64,000 nt of DNA from Pyrinomonadaceae bacterium. Its GTDB lineage: Bacteria > Acidobacteriota > Blastocatellia > Pyrinomonadales > Pyrinomonadaceae. The position numbers and the translations under genes are program-made. The notes beneath the pieces were generated by a model. It was not told where the DNA came from. It searched no databases and was given only the letters and a program-made list of their open reading frames with translations. Below are positions 11,671 to 20,747 of this stretch, piece by piece. Every line of letters begins with the position of its first letter. Position 1 is the first letter of the stretch. The stretch spans positions 1-64,000 of the forward strand of contig JAJTWY010000001.1 in the NCBI GenBank assembly GCA_021463165.1, in the 5' to 3' direction.

Positions 11671-14600
11671 GTGCGAAAATTGCGTCTGTCGTTTGTCGTC
11701 GTTTGTCTCTCGTTAGCGGTATTCTCAGCGGCCATGGCCCAGCCTCCCGAAGGCCGGCCACAGCGTCCCGCGCCAACCCCAACCCCGGAATCGGCCTCGC
11801 CGTCAGCACCGGCACCCGCAGTGTCACCGACACCGCCGCCTCCACCCGACCCAATGGGCCCGCAGGCTTTTGGCGGATTCCGCTTTCGCTCGATCGGGCC
11901 CGCAGTGACGGGCGGGCGGGTAAATGCGTTCGCAGTCGACCCGTCGGATCGGTCGAAATACTATGTCGCAGTAGCTTCAGGCGGCGTCTGGAAAACGGTC
12001 AACGGCGGCACGACCTTTACGCCGGTCTTTGACAATGAAGGTTCATTTTCGATAGGAGCGATAGCCCTGGACCCGAAGAACTCTGCTACGGTCTGGGTTG
12101 GAACGGGAGAGCGTAACAGCCAGCGGAGCGTCGGCTACGGCGACGGCGTCTATCGTTCGGACGACGGCGGTCGCAGCTGGCGCAACGTGGGCCTCAAAAC
12201 GAGTGAGCATATCGGACGTATAGCGATAGATCCGCGTGACAGTAATGTTGTTTTCGTGGCTGCACAAGGCCCCTTGTGGAGCGGTGGCGGCGAGCGCGGA
12301 CTCTACAAAACGACCGACGGCGGCCGGACGTGGAAAGCCGTTATTCCCGGTACTGAGAACACCGGAGCGACAGACGTCGTGATCGACCCGACGAACCCCG
12401 ACATCATGTATGCCGCCACATGGCAGCGACGTCGGCATTTTCACACGCTCATCAATGGCGGACCGGAAAGCGGTATATACAAATCGGTTGACGGCGGCAA
12501 CACATGGACGCGGCTTCGAGGAGGGCTTCCAGCGGGTGATCTCGGGCGTATCGGCTTGGCGATCTCGCCTGCGGATAGCAATGTCATTTATGCCAATGTA
12601 GAGGCGAGCGGAACCCAAAGCGCGATATTCCGGTCAGGCGACCGCGGCGCGACTTGGGAACGCGGCTATCCAAATATAGCACAGGGAATGTATTACGGAC
12701 AGATAGTCGCGGACCCGAAGGAAGTTGACCGTGTTTATATGCCGAATGTCCAGAATCAGGTTTCGACCGATGGCGGGCGGACGTTCCAGAATCTGGGGGA
12801 ACGGTTGAAACACGTCGATAACCACGCTATATGGATCGACCCAAAGAACACTGACTATCTACTCGTTGGGTGTGACGGCGGCATTTATGAAAGCTTTGAC
12901 CGCGGCCAGAACTGGGCGTTTAAGTCCAATCTGCCGATATCGCAGTTCTACGACATCGCGGTCGACAATTCTGTGCCTTTCTATAATGTCTATGGAGGTA
13001 CGCAAGATAATAATTCCCTGGGCGGGCCTGCGAGAAGCCGCAGTACCACAGGCATCGTCAATTCTGACTGGATCTTGACGAATGGCGGTGACGGGTTCCA
13101 GTCGCGGATCGACCCGCTTGACCCGAACATCATTTATGCGGAAAGCCAGAACGGCGGGCTCATACGGTTTGATAAGCGAACGGGTGAACGCGTCAGCATT
13201 GCTCCCATGGAGGGCAAGGACATCGAGACGCAGCGATATAACTGGGATTCGCCGTTGATCATCAGCCCCCATTCCAATACTAGGCTGTACTTCGCCGGAC
13301 ATAAGCTGTTTAAGTCGGACAATCGAGGTGACGATTGGAAGGTGATATCAGGTGATCTTTCCCGCGGGCTCGACCGTAACGCGATCCCGGTCATGGGCAA
13401 GATATGGGGTCCCGAAGCAATAGCGAAACATCAATCAACCGCACTCTACGGAAATGCATCGGCCTTATCCGAGTCGCCCAAGAAGGCGGGCCTGATCTAT
13501 GTCGGTACGGATGATGGCCTTATCCAGGTGACGGAGAACGACGGCGGAAGCTGGCGAAAAGTGGATAAGATCGCCGGAATTCCCGAAAACAGTTTCGTAA
13601 AGCGCGTTCTGGCGTCGCAGCATGATACAAATACCGTTTACGCGACCTTTAACAACCATCAGAATGGGGATTTCAAACCATATGTCGTAAAGAGCACCGA
13701 CGCGGGCCGCACGTGGACCTCGATCGCTTCGAACCTGCCTGCAAGAGGCTCGACCTATGCAATTGCCGAAGATCACGTGAATCCCAAACTTCTGTTTATC
13801 GGCACAGAATTCGGGGCCTTCTTTAGTGTTGACGGCGGTGGGCGCTGGACCCAGTTTCGCGGCGGACTGCCAACGATCCAAGTCACGGACATCGCTATTC
13901 AGAAACAGGAGAACGACCTGCTGCTGGCGACCTTCGGCCGCGGGATCTATGTGCTCGATGACTACAGCCCGCTGCGCCAGATCACCGCGGCAACCCTGCA
14001 GCAGCCGTCGGCGCTGTTTCCGGTAAAGGATGCGTTGATGTTTGTCCGCTCGAACAGCACGTTTGCTGGTTCACAGGGTTCAGGATTCTTTACCGCGCCG
14101 AATCCATCATACGGGGCAACTTTCACTTACTTCTTGAAGGAAGCTCCCAAGACGCTGCGTCAGAAACGGCAGGAAGCTGAGCGAGCGGCCGAGCGTGCAC
14201 GACAGCCGATCAAGTATCCTTCCATCGCAGAGTTGCGCGCTGAGACCGAGGAAGAAGCACCGGCGATCCTCTTCACGATCACTGATTCAGAAGGCAAGAT
14301 CGTACGGCGCCTGACGGCACCTGCTTCCCCGGGTATATCCCGTACTGTCTGGGATATGCGCTATATGCCGCCGACGGTTACGGCCCCGCCGACAGGCGGA
14401 GGTCCGGGCGGTGGTGGAGGTGGGTTCGGTGGCGGTGGCGGTGGCGGTGGCGGCTTCGGCGGCGGATCGCAAGGCCAGCTCGTGATGCCCGGCAAGTATA
14501 CGGTCACGATGGCGCTGCGTTCGGGTGGCGTCGTAACCGCGTTGCAGGGGTCGCAAAGTTTTAATGTCGTTGTCGAGGGTAAAGAGAATATATCCCCCGC

Positions 14601-15063
14601 GGATGCCAAGGCTCTCGCCGAATTCCAGCGAAAGGTTGGCAACCTTCAGCGTGCGGTCGGTGCGGCCTCGAGCGTTGCGACCGCAGCAAAGACCAATATC
14701 GGACTGCTGCGACGGGCCGCAGCCGAAGCCCCGGTCGAAAATCCCAAGCGATTCATCGATCAGGCCGATGCTCTCAACGACGAGATCGACGAACTCATCA
14801 ACGCCATACGCGGCGGACGTGCAAATACCGACATCCCACCGCCGTCGATCCTCAACCGGATCGGGAATGTTGCCGGCACGATCAGGCTTTCGACCATTAA
14901 GCCGACGCAGACACAGGTGGCGAATTACGAGTTGGCCAATTCGATGTTTGCTCCGATACTTGTCAGACTGAGGAAGTTGGTTGAAACCGATATCCCGAAG
15001 CTGGAAAAGGAGCTTGATGCTGTCGGGGCACCGCTGACACCCGGGCGTCTTCCTGGGCAGTGA
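11671..15063 (+). CDS. Secreted BNR/sortilin-like beta-propeller protein
   Basis: 1130 residues from a GTG at 11671, chosen because AGGAG lies 8 bp before it and a clean signal peptide (RKLRLSFVVVCLSLAVFSAA) follows; the reading frame stays open further upstream, to 11524, without such signals. After a Pro-rich linker come BNR/Asp-box type repeats over about residues 75-780 (SDDGGRSWRNVG, TTDGGRTWKAV, SVDGGNTWTRL, SGDRGATWERG, STDGGRTFQNL, STDAGRTWTSIA), the VPS10/xyloglucanase-like multi-bladed propeller arrangement. Near residue 905 a long glycine-rich loop follows, then an alpha-helical C-terminus. Such proteins are frequent in Acidobacteria and Bacteroidota and are often annotated as glycosyl hydrolases without proof. 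Exported; substrate unknown. Confidence 0.88.
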   Translation: MRKLRLSFVVVCLSLAVFSAAMAQPPEGRPQRPAPTPTPESASPSAPAPAVSPTPPPPPDPMGPQAFGGFRFRSIGPAVTGGRVNAFAVDPSDRSKYYVAVASGGVWKTVNGGTTFTPVFDNEGSFSIGAIALDPKNSATVWVGTGERNSQRSVGYGDGVYRSDDGGRSWRNVGLKTSEHIGRIAIDPRDSNVVFVAAQGPLWSGGGERGLYKTTDGGRTWKAVIPGTENTGATDVVIDPTNPDIMYAATWQRRRHFHTLINGGPESGIYKSVDGGNTWTRLRGGLPAGDLGRIGLAISPADSNVIYANVEASGTQSAIFRSGDRGATWERGYPNIAQGMYYGQIVADPKEVDRVYMPNVQNQVSTDGGRTFQNLGERLKHVDNHAIWIDPKNTDYLLVGCDGGIYESFDRGQNWAFKSNLPISQFYDIAVDNSVPFYNVYGGTQDNNSLGGPARSRSTTGIVNSDWILTNGGDGFQSRIDPLDPNIIYAESQNGGLIRFDKRTGERVSIAPMEGKDIETQRYNWDSPLIISPHSNTRLYFAGHKLFKSDNRGDDWKVISGDLSRGLDRNAIPVMGKIWGPEAIAKHQSTALYGNASALSESPKKAGLIYVGTDDGLIQVTENDGGSWRKVDKIAGIPENSFVKRVLASQHDTNTVYATFNNHQNGDFKPYVVKSTDAGRTWTSIASNLPARGSTYAIAEDHVNPKLLFIGTEFGAFFSVDGGGRWTQFRGGLPTIQVTDIAIQKQENDLLLATFGRGIYVLDDYSPLRQITAATLQQPSALFPVKDALMFVRSNSTFAGSQGSGFFTAPNPSYGATFTYFLKEAPKTLRQKRQEAERAAERARQPIKYPSIAELRAETEEEAPAILFTITDSEGKIVRRLTAPASPGISRTVWDMRYMPPTVTAPPTGGGPGGGGGGFGGGGGGGGGFGGGSQGQLVMPGKYTVTMALRSGGVVTALQGSQSFNVVVEGKENISPADAKALAEFQRKVGNLQRAVGAASSVATAAKTNIGLLRRAAAEAPVENPKRFIDQADALNDEIDELINAIRGGRANTDIPPPSILNRIGNVAGTIRLSTIKPTQTQVANYELANSMFAPILVRLRKLVETDIPKLEKELDAVGAPLTPGRLPGQ

Positions 15064-15067
15064 TCGG

Positions 15068-15871
15068 CTATTGTCCGGCGGTTACTTGGCCGCGCCTCTC
15101 AAGCTGTTTTCCCGGATCGTTTGTTATCAGCGAACGAATGCCGCGTTTTCGACACCGGTCGACCCATTTGGGTCGATCGGCTGTCCAGATAGTAACGGGG
15201 ATCCCCGCCTCGTTCGCGTGTTTTAGCAGACGAGCCGAGGCAAGCATACGATGCAGAGATAGCTGATGTGCCCCGATCTGAAGGGCCAGATCTATAATGT
15301 GCCGACGTCGCCTGAGAAAGTTCATCGCCTCGGGAGCAAATAGTGCAGCCGTTTGGACCTCCGGCAGAAGAGTTCGAACCAAAGGGATGGCCGCGAGCCT
15401 GAAACTCTTCACAATCAATCTCTCAAGCCCGCCAAAGTTCCGGAGCACCTCGCAAACTCGCGTGACAAGTTCAGCATATTCGCTGCCTTCGCACTTAAGC
15501 TCGACATAGATCGGCCCCTCGCACGAGATCGTGTTTTCGAGTACGGATACCAAGGTCGGCACAAATTCTTCCGCAAATCCGGGATCGGCAAGTTTCGGGT
15601 ACTTCGAATTGAACCAAGAACCGACGTTTATCTTGCCAAGCTCAGCGGCAGTAAGCTCGGCAACACGTTCGGGACGGATCCCGGTTCGCTTCAGATCGTG
15701 GTCGTGGATAACGACGGGAACACCGTCTCGCGACAATTGAACATCAAATTCGAGGCCATCCGCCCCCTTTGCAAGCGCCATTCTAAATGCAGCGAGCGTA
15801 TTCTCGGGCGCATTCGCGCTGTCGCCGCGATGGGCGATGATCAATGGACTGTTGAACGGTGTCTCGCTCAC
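15068..15871 (-). CDS. Glycerophosphodiester phosphodiesterase
   Basis: 267 residues from a GTG at 15871. This start overlaps the stop of the methyltransferase gene (GTGA) and has GGAG 5 bp upstream, so the much longer open frame reaching 16135 is not used. HRGDSANAPENTLAAF, LEFDVQLSRDG and VVIHDHDLKRT are the GDPD catalytic and metal-binding motifs; YVELK and the TADRPKW region near the end fit the family TIM barrel. It hydrolyses glycerophosphodiesters to glycerol-3-phosphate and an alcohol, normally in phospholipid turnover. No signal peptide, so cytoplasmic. Coupled to the methyltransferase by overlap. Confidence 0.9.
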   Translation of the reverse strand: MSETPFNSPLIIAHRGDSANAPENTLAAFRMALAKGADGLEFDVQLSRDGVPVVIHDHDLKRTGIRPERVAELTAAELGKINVGSWFNSKYPKLADPGFAEEFVPTLVSVLENTISCEGPIYVELKCEGSEYAELVTRVCEVLRNFGGLERLIVKSFRLAAIPLVRTLLPEVQTAALFAPEAMNFLRRRRHIIDLALQIGAHQLSLHRMLASARLLKHANEAGIPVTIWTADRPKWVDRCRKRGIRSLITNDPGKQLERRGQVTAGQ

Positions 15872-16512
15872 TTCTTCTCCAGAAGAAAGACGGTTTTTGA
15901 CCAGGAGATCGGCTCGGTGACGGGAAATTCGTGGTTCCCCACGATATTGAAGTATCGTGTCGCTGCCTCGCGAACACTTTTCAGCGGGTGGATCTTGAAA
16001 TTGTAAAGTAGTTCGAGCATCGAACCAACTATCGAGGGCTTCACAGGAAGAAGGACTAGCGGGGCACCTTTTTTCAGGACACGTGCGGCCTCGCTCAGGC
16101 CGGCATCGAGCGGCGTGTATTCGAGCACGCCGCACATCATTATCAGGTCAAAGGTGCGATCAGCGAACGGCATCGCGAGCACGTTCGCCTGCACAGTATC
16201 CGTGGGAGCGCTGGCCTTCTTCCGCTTACTCAGGCTCTCGCGGGCGATCTTGAGGGAATTTATGGAAAGGTCCAGCGAAATAACCCGTTTGGCCGGGAGC
16301 CCGCACTCATGAAAGGCATTTGTAACAATACCGGTCCCGCTGCCGGCGTCCAGAACGAGCGAGTCGCTCCTGAGACCGAGATCGAGCGAACGCAAATACT
16401 TCGCGACTGACGCACGATAGCCGTTGATCTTCATTGCGATGTTTTGGACATCGGCAATACGGTCATAGAGGCCCTGGGCTGTTGTTCTCGTGGGTTTGCC
16501 GTTCTTCGGCAT
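15868..16512 (-). CDS. Class I SAM-dependent methyltransferase
   Basis: 214 residues. Motif I is VLDAGSGTGIVT at about residues 53-64, followed by SLDLSINSL (acidic ribose-binding end of strand 2) and FDLIMMCGVLEYT (motif IV region), so the fold is Rossmann-type SAM methyltransferase of the Methyltransf_11/25 kind. The substrate cannot be read from the sequence. The 3' end overlaps the GDPD start and the 5' end is 6 bp from the TlpA-like gene stop, so it is in the middle of a four-gene minus-strand operon. A role in lipid head-group or quinone methylation is possible but unsupported. Confidence 0.85.
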   Translation of the reverse strand: MPKNGKPTRTTAQGLYDRIADVQNIAMKINGYRASVAKYLRSLDLGLRSDSLVLDAGSGTGIVTNAFHECGLPAKRVISLDLSINSLKIARESLSKRKKASAPTDTVQANVLAMPFADRTFDLIMMCGVLEYTPLDAGLSEAARVLKKGAPLVLLPVKPSIVGSMLELLYNFKIHPLKSVREAATRYFNIVGNHEFPVTEPISWSKTVFLLEKK

Positions 16513-16518
16513 CGCGAT

Positions 16519-17934
16519 CTATTTTTCGGCGAGCAGCTTCAGCATCACTTCCTGCATCTGGCCAATGCGGCTCGAACTCGTTCCGGCTTCAATGTAACGT
16601 ACCACGCCTTTTTTGTCGATCAAAACTGCGGTTGGAAGTGCCGTTGCTCCGTAAAGAAATTGGGCGGTCTGATCTTTCATAACGACGACATCGTAAGGGA
16701 GCCGCTCGCGCTGACGGAACTGCTTGAGAAAGTTGGTTTCCGTCTTGTTATCGGCGGGTGAGCCGTTGACCTCGCCGTAATATCGCGTTACGCCAAGGAT
16801 CTCAAATCCGTCACGGTTATGATCCTGATACCATTCGATGAGATGCGGGAAGGCCTCGATACACGGCGAACACCAGGTCGCCCAAAAATCAAGCAGGACA
16901 ACTTTGCCGCGAAGATCGGCCAGCGTCTTCACCGAGCCCGGGAACCATTGGTCAGCCAGTGGCAGTGGCGGCGCCGTTTCGCCCAGCAGCAGATAATGCT
17001 TCTGACGCTTTTTCAAGCGTGCAACGACATCCGCTCCGGCGGTCTTCGACCGGAAATCTCTTTCCGCCGAGACCATCGAAGCTGTATAAAAGGCCGTTGC
17101 GGCGGGTTTCCGGCCTGTCTCGATAAGGTACTTTATCTTCTGGTCGACGGCGTAATAATAGAAACTCGGTGATTCAACCTCCGCCGCGGTCTTTCTCATA
17201 TCGTCGAGAGATGCGTCGGCCTTGATGCGGTCGTTCGAATCTCGATAAGCCTCATAGACGAGCATCGCCGCGTCGAGTATCTCGTCAAGCCCTCGGGCCC
17301 GGGACGAGGCATCTTTAAGAAGCGCCTTTGCTGCCTCGTAACCAGCCTCAGCGTGCGGTGCCATTCGCTTGAAATCCTTTGCGATCTGACACGCCTTTGC
17401 CAGTTCGGTGCCCATCCTCGAACGCTCGGTTGTCTTGACAGGCTGATTCTTCAGGTATTCGGCGAGCTGGGCTTCAGCTTCATCCAGCTTCATTTGCTTT
17501 GCCAGTACTATGGTTAAAACTGACCGCGCGGTCTGCCTTTTCGCGGCATCGGCATCAACAACGCTGACGAACTGCATAAGAGCCGCCAATGCTCCGTCGA
17601 GATTCTCGGCGATCCAGTGAAGCATCCCCAGATAATAGCGGTCATCGACGGACATCTCGGCACGCAGTCCTGCCCGGGCGGCGTGCCGGGCGGCAAGCTG
17701 CCGCTGTTCGAGCTTAAGCTTCTGGAAAAGGCCATCGTCGAATGGGATATTACGTGCGTCATATTCAGCAGCCTTTACACGCAAATATCCATTGACCTCA
17801 TCGAACATTTGCTTCAGCGGCAGTTCCGATCCCCCACCGCCGGGCGTTTCGGGTGTTGCCGATGGGGTACGGCCGGATTGGGCCGACGCCGAACATACAA
17901 GAAGTATGCACAGTAGTACCGTCCAAAAACTCAT
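16519..17934 (-). CDS. Exported TlpA-like thioredoxin-fold protein with helical N-terminal region
   Basis: 471 residues from the ATG at 17934, which gives a clean signal peptide (MSFWTVLLCILLVCSASAQ) and a 10-bp gap to the upstream stop; an alternative ATG at 17961 adds nine residues and would overlap thiO. The first 300 or so residues after the signal are alpha-helical and resemble the N-terminal region of other acidobacterial TlpA proteins. From about residue 310 a TlpA/ResA-like domain follows with WATWCSPC (CSPC active site, about residue 350), YDVVVMKD and ATALPTAVLIDKKG carrying the cis-Pro. It should reduce or shuffle disulfides in the periplasm. Partner unknown. Confidence 0.87.
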   Translation of the reverse strand: MSFWTVLLCILLVCSASAQSGRTPSATPETPGGGGSELPLKQMFDEVNGYLRVKAAEYDARNIPFDDGLFQKLKLEQRQLAARHAARAGLRAEMSVDDRYYLGMLHWIAENLDGALAALMQFVSVVDADAAKRQTARSVLTIVLAKQMKLDEAEAQLAEYLKNQPVKTTERSRMGTELAKACQIAKDFKRMAPHAEAGYEAAKALLKDASSRARGLDEILDAAMLVYEAYRDSNDRIKADASLDDMRKTAAEVESPSFYYYAVDQKIKYLIETGRKPAATAFYTASMVSAERDFRSKTAGADVVARLKKRQKHYLLLGETAPPLPLADQWFPGSVKTLADLRGKVVLLDFWATWCSPCIEAFPHLIEWYQDHNRDGFEILGVTRYYGEVNGSPADNKTETNFLKQFRQRERLPYDVVVMKDQTAQFLYGATALPTAVLIDKKGVVRYIEAGTSSSRIGQMQEVMLKLLAEK

Positions 17935-17944
17935 ACGACGAAGA

Positions 17945-19072
17945 TCAGATGCCCGTAACATTCCTCAGCTTAAATCTGTCAGGGCTGAACGCCGGCTCGA
18001 TCGCGGCATTGTCCACAACATGTTTTGCTACCATTTTTGCAGTAATAGGTGCCAGCAAGATTCCGTTCCGATAATGGGCTGTCGCGATGGTCAGGCCGTC
18101 GATCCCGTCAATACCGCCAATGATCGGAAGCCCATCGAATGCGAACGGACGAAGGCCGGACCAATGATCTACGGTCGCCAGACCTGCCGTACTCGGCGCT
18201 ATCAGGTTCGCCATCCGTCTGATCCCGGCAGCAGCATCGTCCGTTACCGCGTGGTCGAACCCGGCCTTCTCAGAGGTTGAACCTGCGAGAAGGCGGCCGT
18301 CGCGTCTCGGCACAAGATAACCGCCGGGGCTGTATATCACGTGCTGAAACAACCGTTTTGCCGTATGGAGAACCACCATTTGCCCTCGCACCGGTTCTAC
18401 CTTGAATGGCATATCGGCAACGCCGATTTTGATGAGCGAAGTCCACGCACCGGTTGTAAGAACAACGTGATCCGCATTGAACCGCTCGCCGTTGGCGACC
18501 GCTCCGATAACGGCATTCGATTCAACATCGAGGTGTTCAACCTCCGAATTCCCGATAAGGAGTATTCCGTTGGTTTTTGCGTAGGTTTTCAACGCATCAA
18601 GAAGCCGCCGATTCTCGACCTGCCAATCATTCGCAAACAGAAGGCCGCCTAGGACATCGGGCGAAACGAATGGTTCCGCACGGCGGACATCGTCTGCCGA
18701 GAGCCGCTCGACCTGTAATCCCGCTTTGGCCTGCCATGAAAACCGCTCGCCCAGCCTGGCCGCATCGGCTTCGGACAAGGCAAGGTAGAGCGTGCCCGTA
18801 CGGTCGAGTTCGACATCGATGCCTGTTTCATCGAGCAATCCTGCGGCAAACTCGGGATACATATCTCGCGAATTCGAGCAAACGTCAAAAAAGATCCCGG
18901 CCTCATCTGTCTCGGCCTGGGGCCCAAGCATCCCGCCCGCAGCCCACGAAGCCTCGAGGCCGCAAGCGCCCCTTTCGATGACGGCTATTCCGCGGGCACC
19001 CTGTTTATGGAGTTCACGGGCGACACTCAGGCCGATCACGCCGCCGCCAATTATTAGTATTTCCGATGTCAT
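17945..19072 (-). CDS. thiO: FAD-dependent glycine oxidase-like protein (ThiO type)
   Basis: 375 residues. IIGGGVIGLSVARELHKQG at the N-terminus is the FAD-binding GxGxxG motif; QVENRRLLDALKTYA, VEPVRGQMVVL, YLVPRRDGRLLAGSTSE and HWSGLRPFAFDGLPIIGG are typical of ThiO/DAO-family amine oxidases. ThiO oxidises glycine to the iminoacetate used to build the thiazole of thiamine. No other thi gene is in the window, so a different D-amino acid or sarcosine substrate is possible. First gene of the four-gene minus-strand unit, divergent from the isocitrate dehydrogenase gene across 151 bp. Confidence 0.8.
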   Translation of the reverse strand: MTSEILIIGGGVIGLSVARELHKQGARGIAVIERGACGLEASWAAGGMLGPQAETDEAGIFFDVCSNSRDMYPEFAAGLLDETGIDVELDRTGTLYLALSEADAARLGERFSWQAKAGLQVERLSADDVRRAEPFVSPDVLGGLLFANDWQVENRRLLDALKTYAKTNGILLIGNSEVEHLDVESNAVIGAVANGERFNADHVVLTTGAWTSLIKIGVADMPFKVEPVRGQMVVLHTAKRLFQHVIYSPGGYLVPRRDGRLLAGSTSEKAGFDHAVTDDAAAGIRRMANLIAPSTAGLATVDHWSGLRPFAFDGLPIIGGIDGIDGLTIATAHYRNGILLAPITAKMVAKHVVDNAAIEPAFSPDRFKLRNVTGI

Positions 19073-19223
19073 CTCCAGAAAATTTCACCCTGATCCGATT
19101 ATAGGTTACGCGAGATATTACAGGTAGTCGGACGGCGCCGGAGATTTCAGCTAATCCATCGAGTTGATTACAATATTTGTTTCGCCTGTATTCCTCGATA
19201 TGGATGATCAAGGCTCAATTTTT

Positions 19224-20234
19224 ATGGCAAAACACACTATTACACTTATTCCCGGTGACGGCATCGGGCCTGAGATCACGGCGGCGACGGTTCGGGTTAT
19301 CGAGGCCACGGGGGTCGAGATCAGATGGGAGAACCAGATACTCGGCGTTCAGGCACAGGAAAAGTTTGGCACGACGCTGCCCGAAGAAGCGATCGAATCG
19401 ATCAAGCGGAACAAAGTGGCCCTCAAGGGGCCCCAGATGACACCGGTCGGGAAGGGCTTTACGTCCGTTAATGTCGGGCTGCGGCGAGCGCTTGATCTTT
19501 ACGCAAATGTTCGCCCAGTCAAGGCCCTGCCTGGCGTACCTTGCCGGTATCCCGATCTTGATCTTGTTATCGTCCGCGAGAATACCGAAGGACTTTACTC
19601 CGGACTCGAACATGTGGTCGTGCCGGGAGTCGTCGAGAGCCTGAAGGTCATTACCGAAAAAGCCTCGACGAGGATCTGCCGGTATGCGTTCGAATTCGCC
19701 CGCGACAACGGGCGAAAGAAAGTGACCGCCGTCCACAAGGCGAATATAATGAAGGCTTCGGACGGGCTTTTCCTCGAGTGCTTTTACACGGTCGCGAAGG
19801 AGTTTCCGGGTATCGAAGCCGACGACAAGATCATTGACAATTGCTGTATGCAGCTGGTGATGCGGCCCGAGCAATTCGATGTGATGGTGATGGAAAATCT
19901 ATACGGCGATATCGTATCGGACCTGTGTGCGGGACTGATCGGAGGGCTTGGCCTCGCGCCCGGCGCGAATATCGGCGAACTCGGCGCCGTATTCGAAGCG
20001 GTACACGGCTCAGCGCCCGATATTGCCGGCCAGGGGATCGCGAATCCCACGGCACTGATGCTCTCAGCGATCGAAATGCTGCGGCATATCGGCGAACGTG
20101 AGGCAGCCGATAGGGTTCAGGCCGCTCTCCTAGGCGTTTTTGCGGACGGCAAATGGATCACGCGAGATCTGGGCGGTACGGCGAAAACGAATGAGTTTGC
20201 CCGGGCGATCGAGGAGAAGATAAGAGCGGCCTGA
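19224..20234 (+). CDS. NAD-type isocitrate dehydrogenase (isocitrate/isopropylmalate family)
   Basis: 336 residues from the ATG at 19224 (AAGG 10 bp upstream); an in-frame ATG further up exists but the family alignment starts at MAKHTITLIPGDG. IPGDGIGPEIT, VRENTEGLYSG, VHKANIMKASDG, DNCCMQLVMRPEQFDV, NLYGDIVSDL and AVHGSAPDIAGQGIANP are the beta-decarboxylating dehydrogenase motifs. The ENTEGLYSG loop favours isocitrate over isopropylmalate, and the small size resembles the NAD-linked enzyme group. It converts isocitrate to 2-oxoglutarate in the TCA cycle. No leu genes are adjacent, which supports this reading. Confidence 0.85.
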   Translation: MAKHTITLIPGDGIGPEITAATVRVIEATGVEIRWENQILGVQAQEKFGTTLPEEAIESIKRNKVALKGPQMTPVGKGFTSVNVGLRRALDLYANVRPVKALPGVPCRYPDLDLVIVRENTEGLYSGLEHVVVPGVVESLKVITEKASTRICRYAFEFARDNGRKKVTAVHKANIMKASDGLFLECFYTVAKEFPGIEADDKIIDNCCMQLVMRPEQFDVMVMENLYGDIVSDLCAGLIGGLGLAPGANIGELGAVFEAVHGSAPDIAGQGIANPTALMLSAIEMLRHIGEREAADRVQAALLGVFADGKWITRDLGGTAKTNEFARAIEEKIRAA

Positions 20235-20315
20235 GCTGATCGCGAGCAAGTTTGCCGGGGACTAGCCGTTCTATCTACAGGGCTGCCGGAAGGGTGGGTC
20301 CTAACTGAGGTGGAT

Positions 20316-20699
20316 ATGAAAAAGCTTATTCTGGTTTTTGCGATCATCGCGGGGACGGCCATCTGCAGCCTGGCCCAGAAAACTGTCAGCGTTCGCCTCG
20401 GCGGTTCGAGCACACTCGAAAACGGGCGAATCTCGGTAAAGTTCTTGTCCATCGTCGAGGATTCCCGGTGTCCTATGAACGCGAGATGTGCCTGGGCGGG
20501 AAATGCCAAGATCCGGATATCAGTAGCAAAAGGCCGTTCATTTCGCAGCTTCGAGTTGAACACCGGAACGGGCGTCAAGGCCGTGTCTGCCTTTGGCTAC
20601 AGGTTCGAGATCCAGGATCTGACGCCGTGGCCCGGGGCACCTCCGGACCTGGCGGCACAGCCGAAAACGGTCGTACTCTCGATCACGAAGGAGCGCTGA
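20316..20699 (+). CDS. Small exported protein with SRCP...CAWAG motif
   Basis: 127 residues; the ATG at 20316 has GAGG 5 bp upstream, while a GTG at 20310 is inside that site. Signal peptide MKKLILVFAIIAGTAICSLAQ, then a beta-rich domain with DSRCPMNARCAWAGNAKIRI around residues 50-69 and LTPWPGAPP near the end. I recognise the CP...C.WAG pattern from small uncharacterised exported proteins in many bacteria, where the two Cys probably form a disulfide. Function unknown. It sits between idh and the M16 peptidase gene in the same direction. Confidence 0.75.
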   Translation: MKKLILVFAIIAGTAICSLAQKTVSVRLGGSSTLENGRISVKFLSIVEDSRCPMNARCAWAGNAKIRISVAKGRSFRSFELNTGTGVKAVSAFGYRFEIQDLTPWPGAPPDLAAQPKTVVLSITKER

Positions 20700-20747
20700 C
20701 CGTAGTTTCCATTTCGCCCGTTGCGTGGTAGGCTCTAAAACTTCGCA

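Noticed and set aside
14395..14470. Simple GGC/GGT repeat as a possible phase-variable tract
   Set aside because: It codes for a glycine-rich loop in frame with mixed codons; not a uniform repeat prone to slippage.
15872..16135. 88-codon N-terminal extension of the GDPD gene
   Set aside because: It is Arg/Cys-rich shadow sequence of the methyltransferase gene. The GTG at 15871 with GGAG upstream and stop overlap explains the start.
17225..17245. tRNA-like phrase GTTCGAATC
   Set aside because: It lies in frame within the TlpA-like gene and no cloverleaf can be formed around it.
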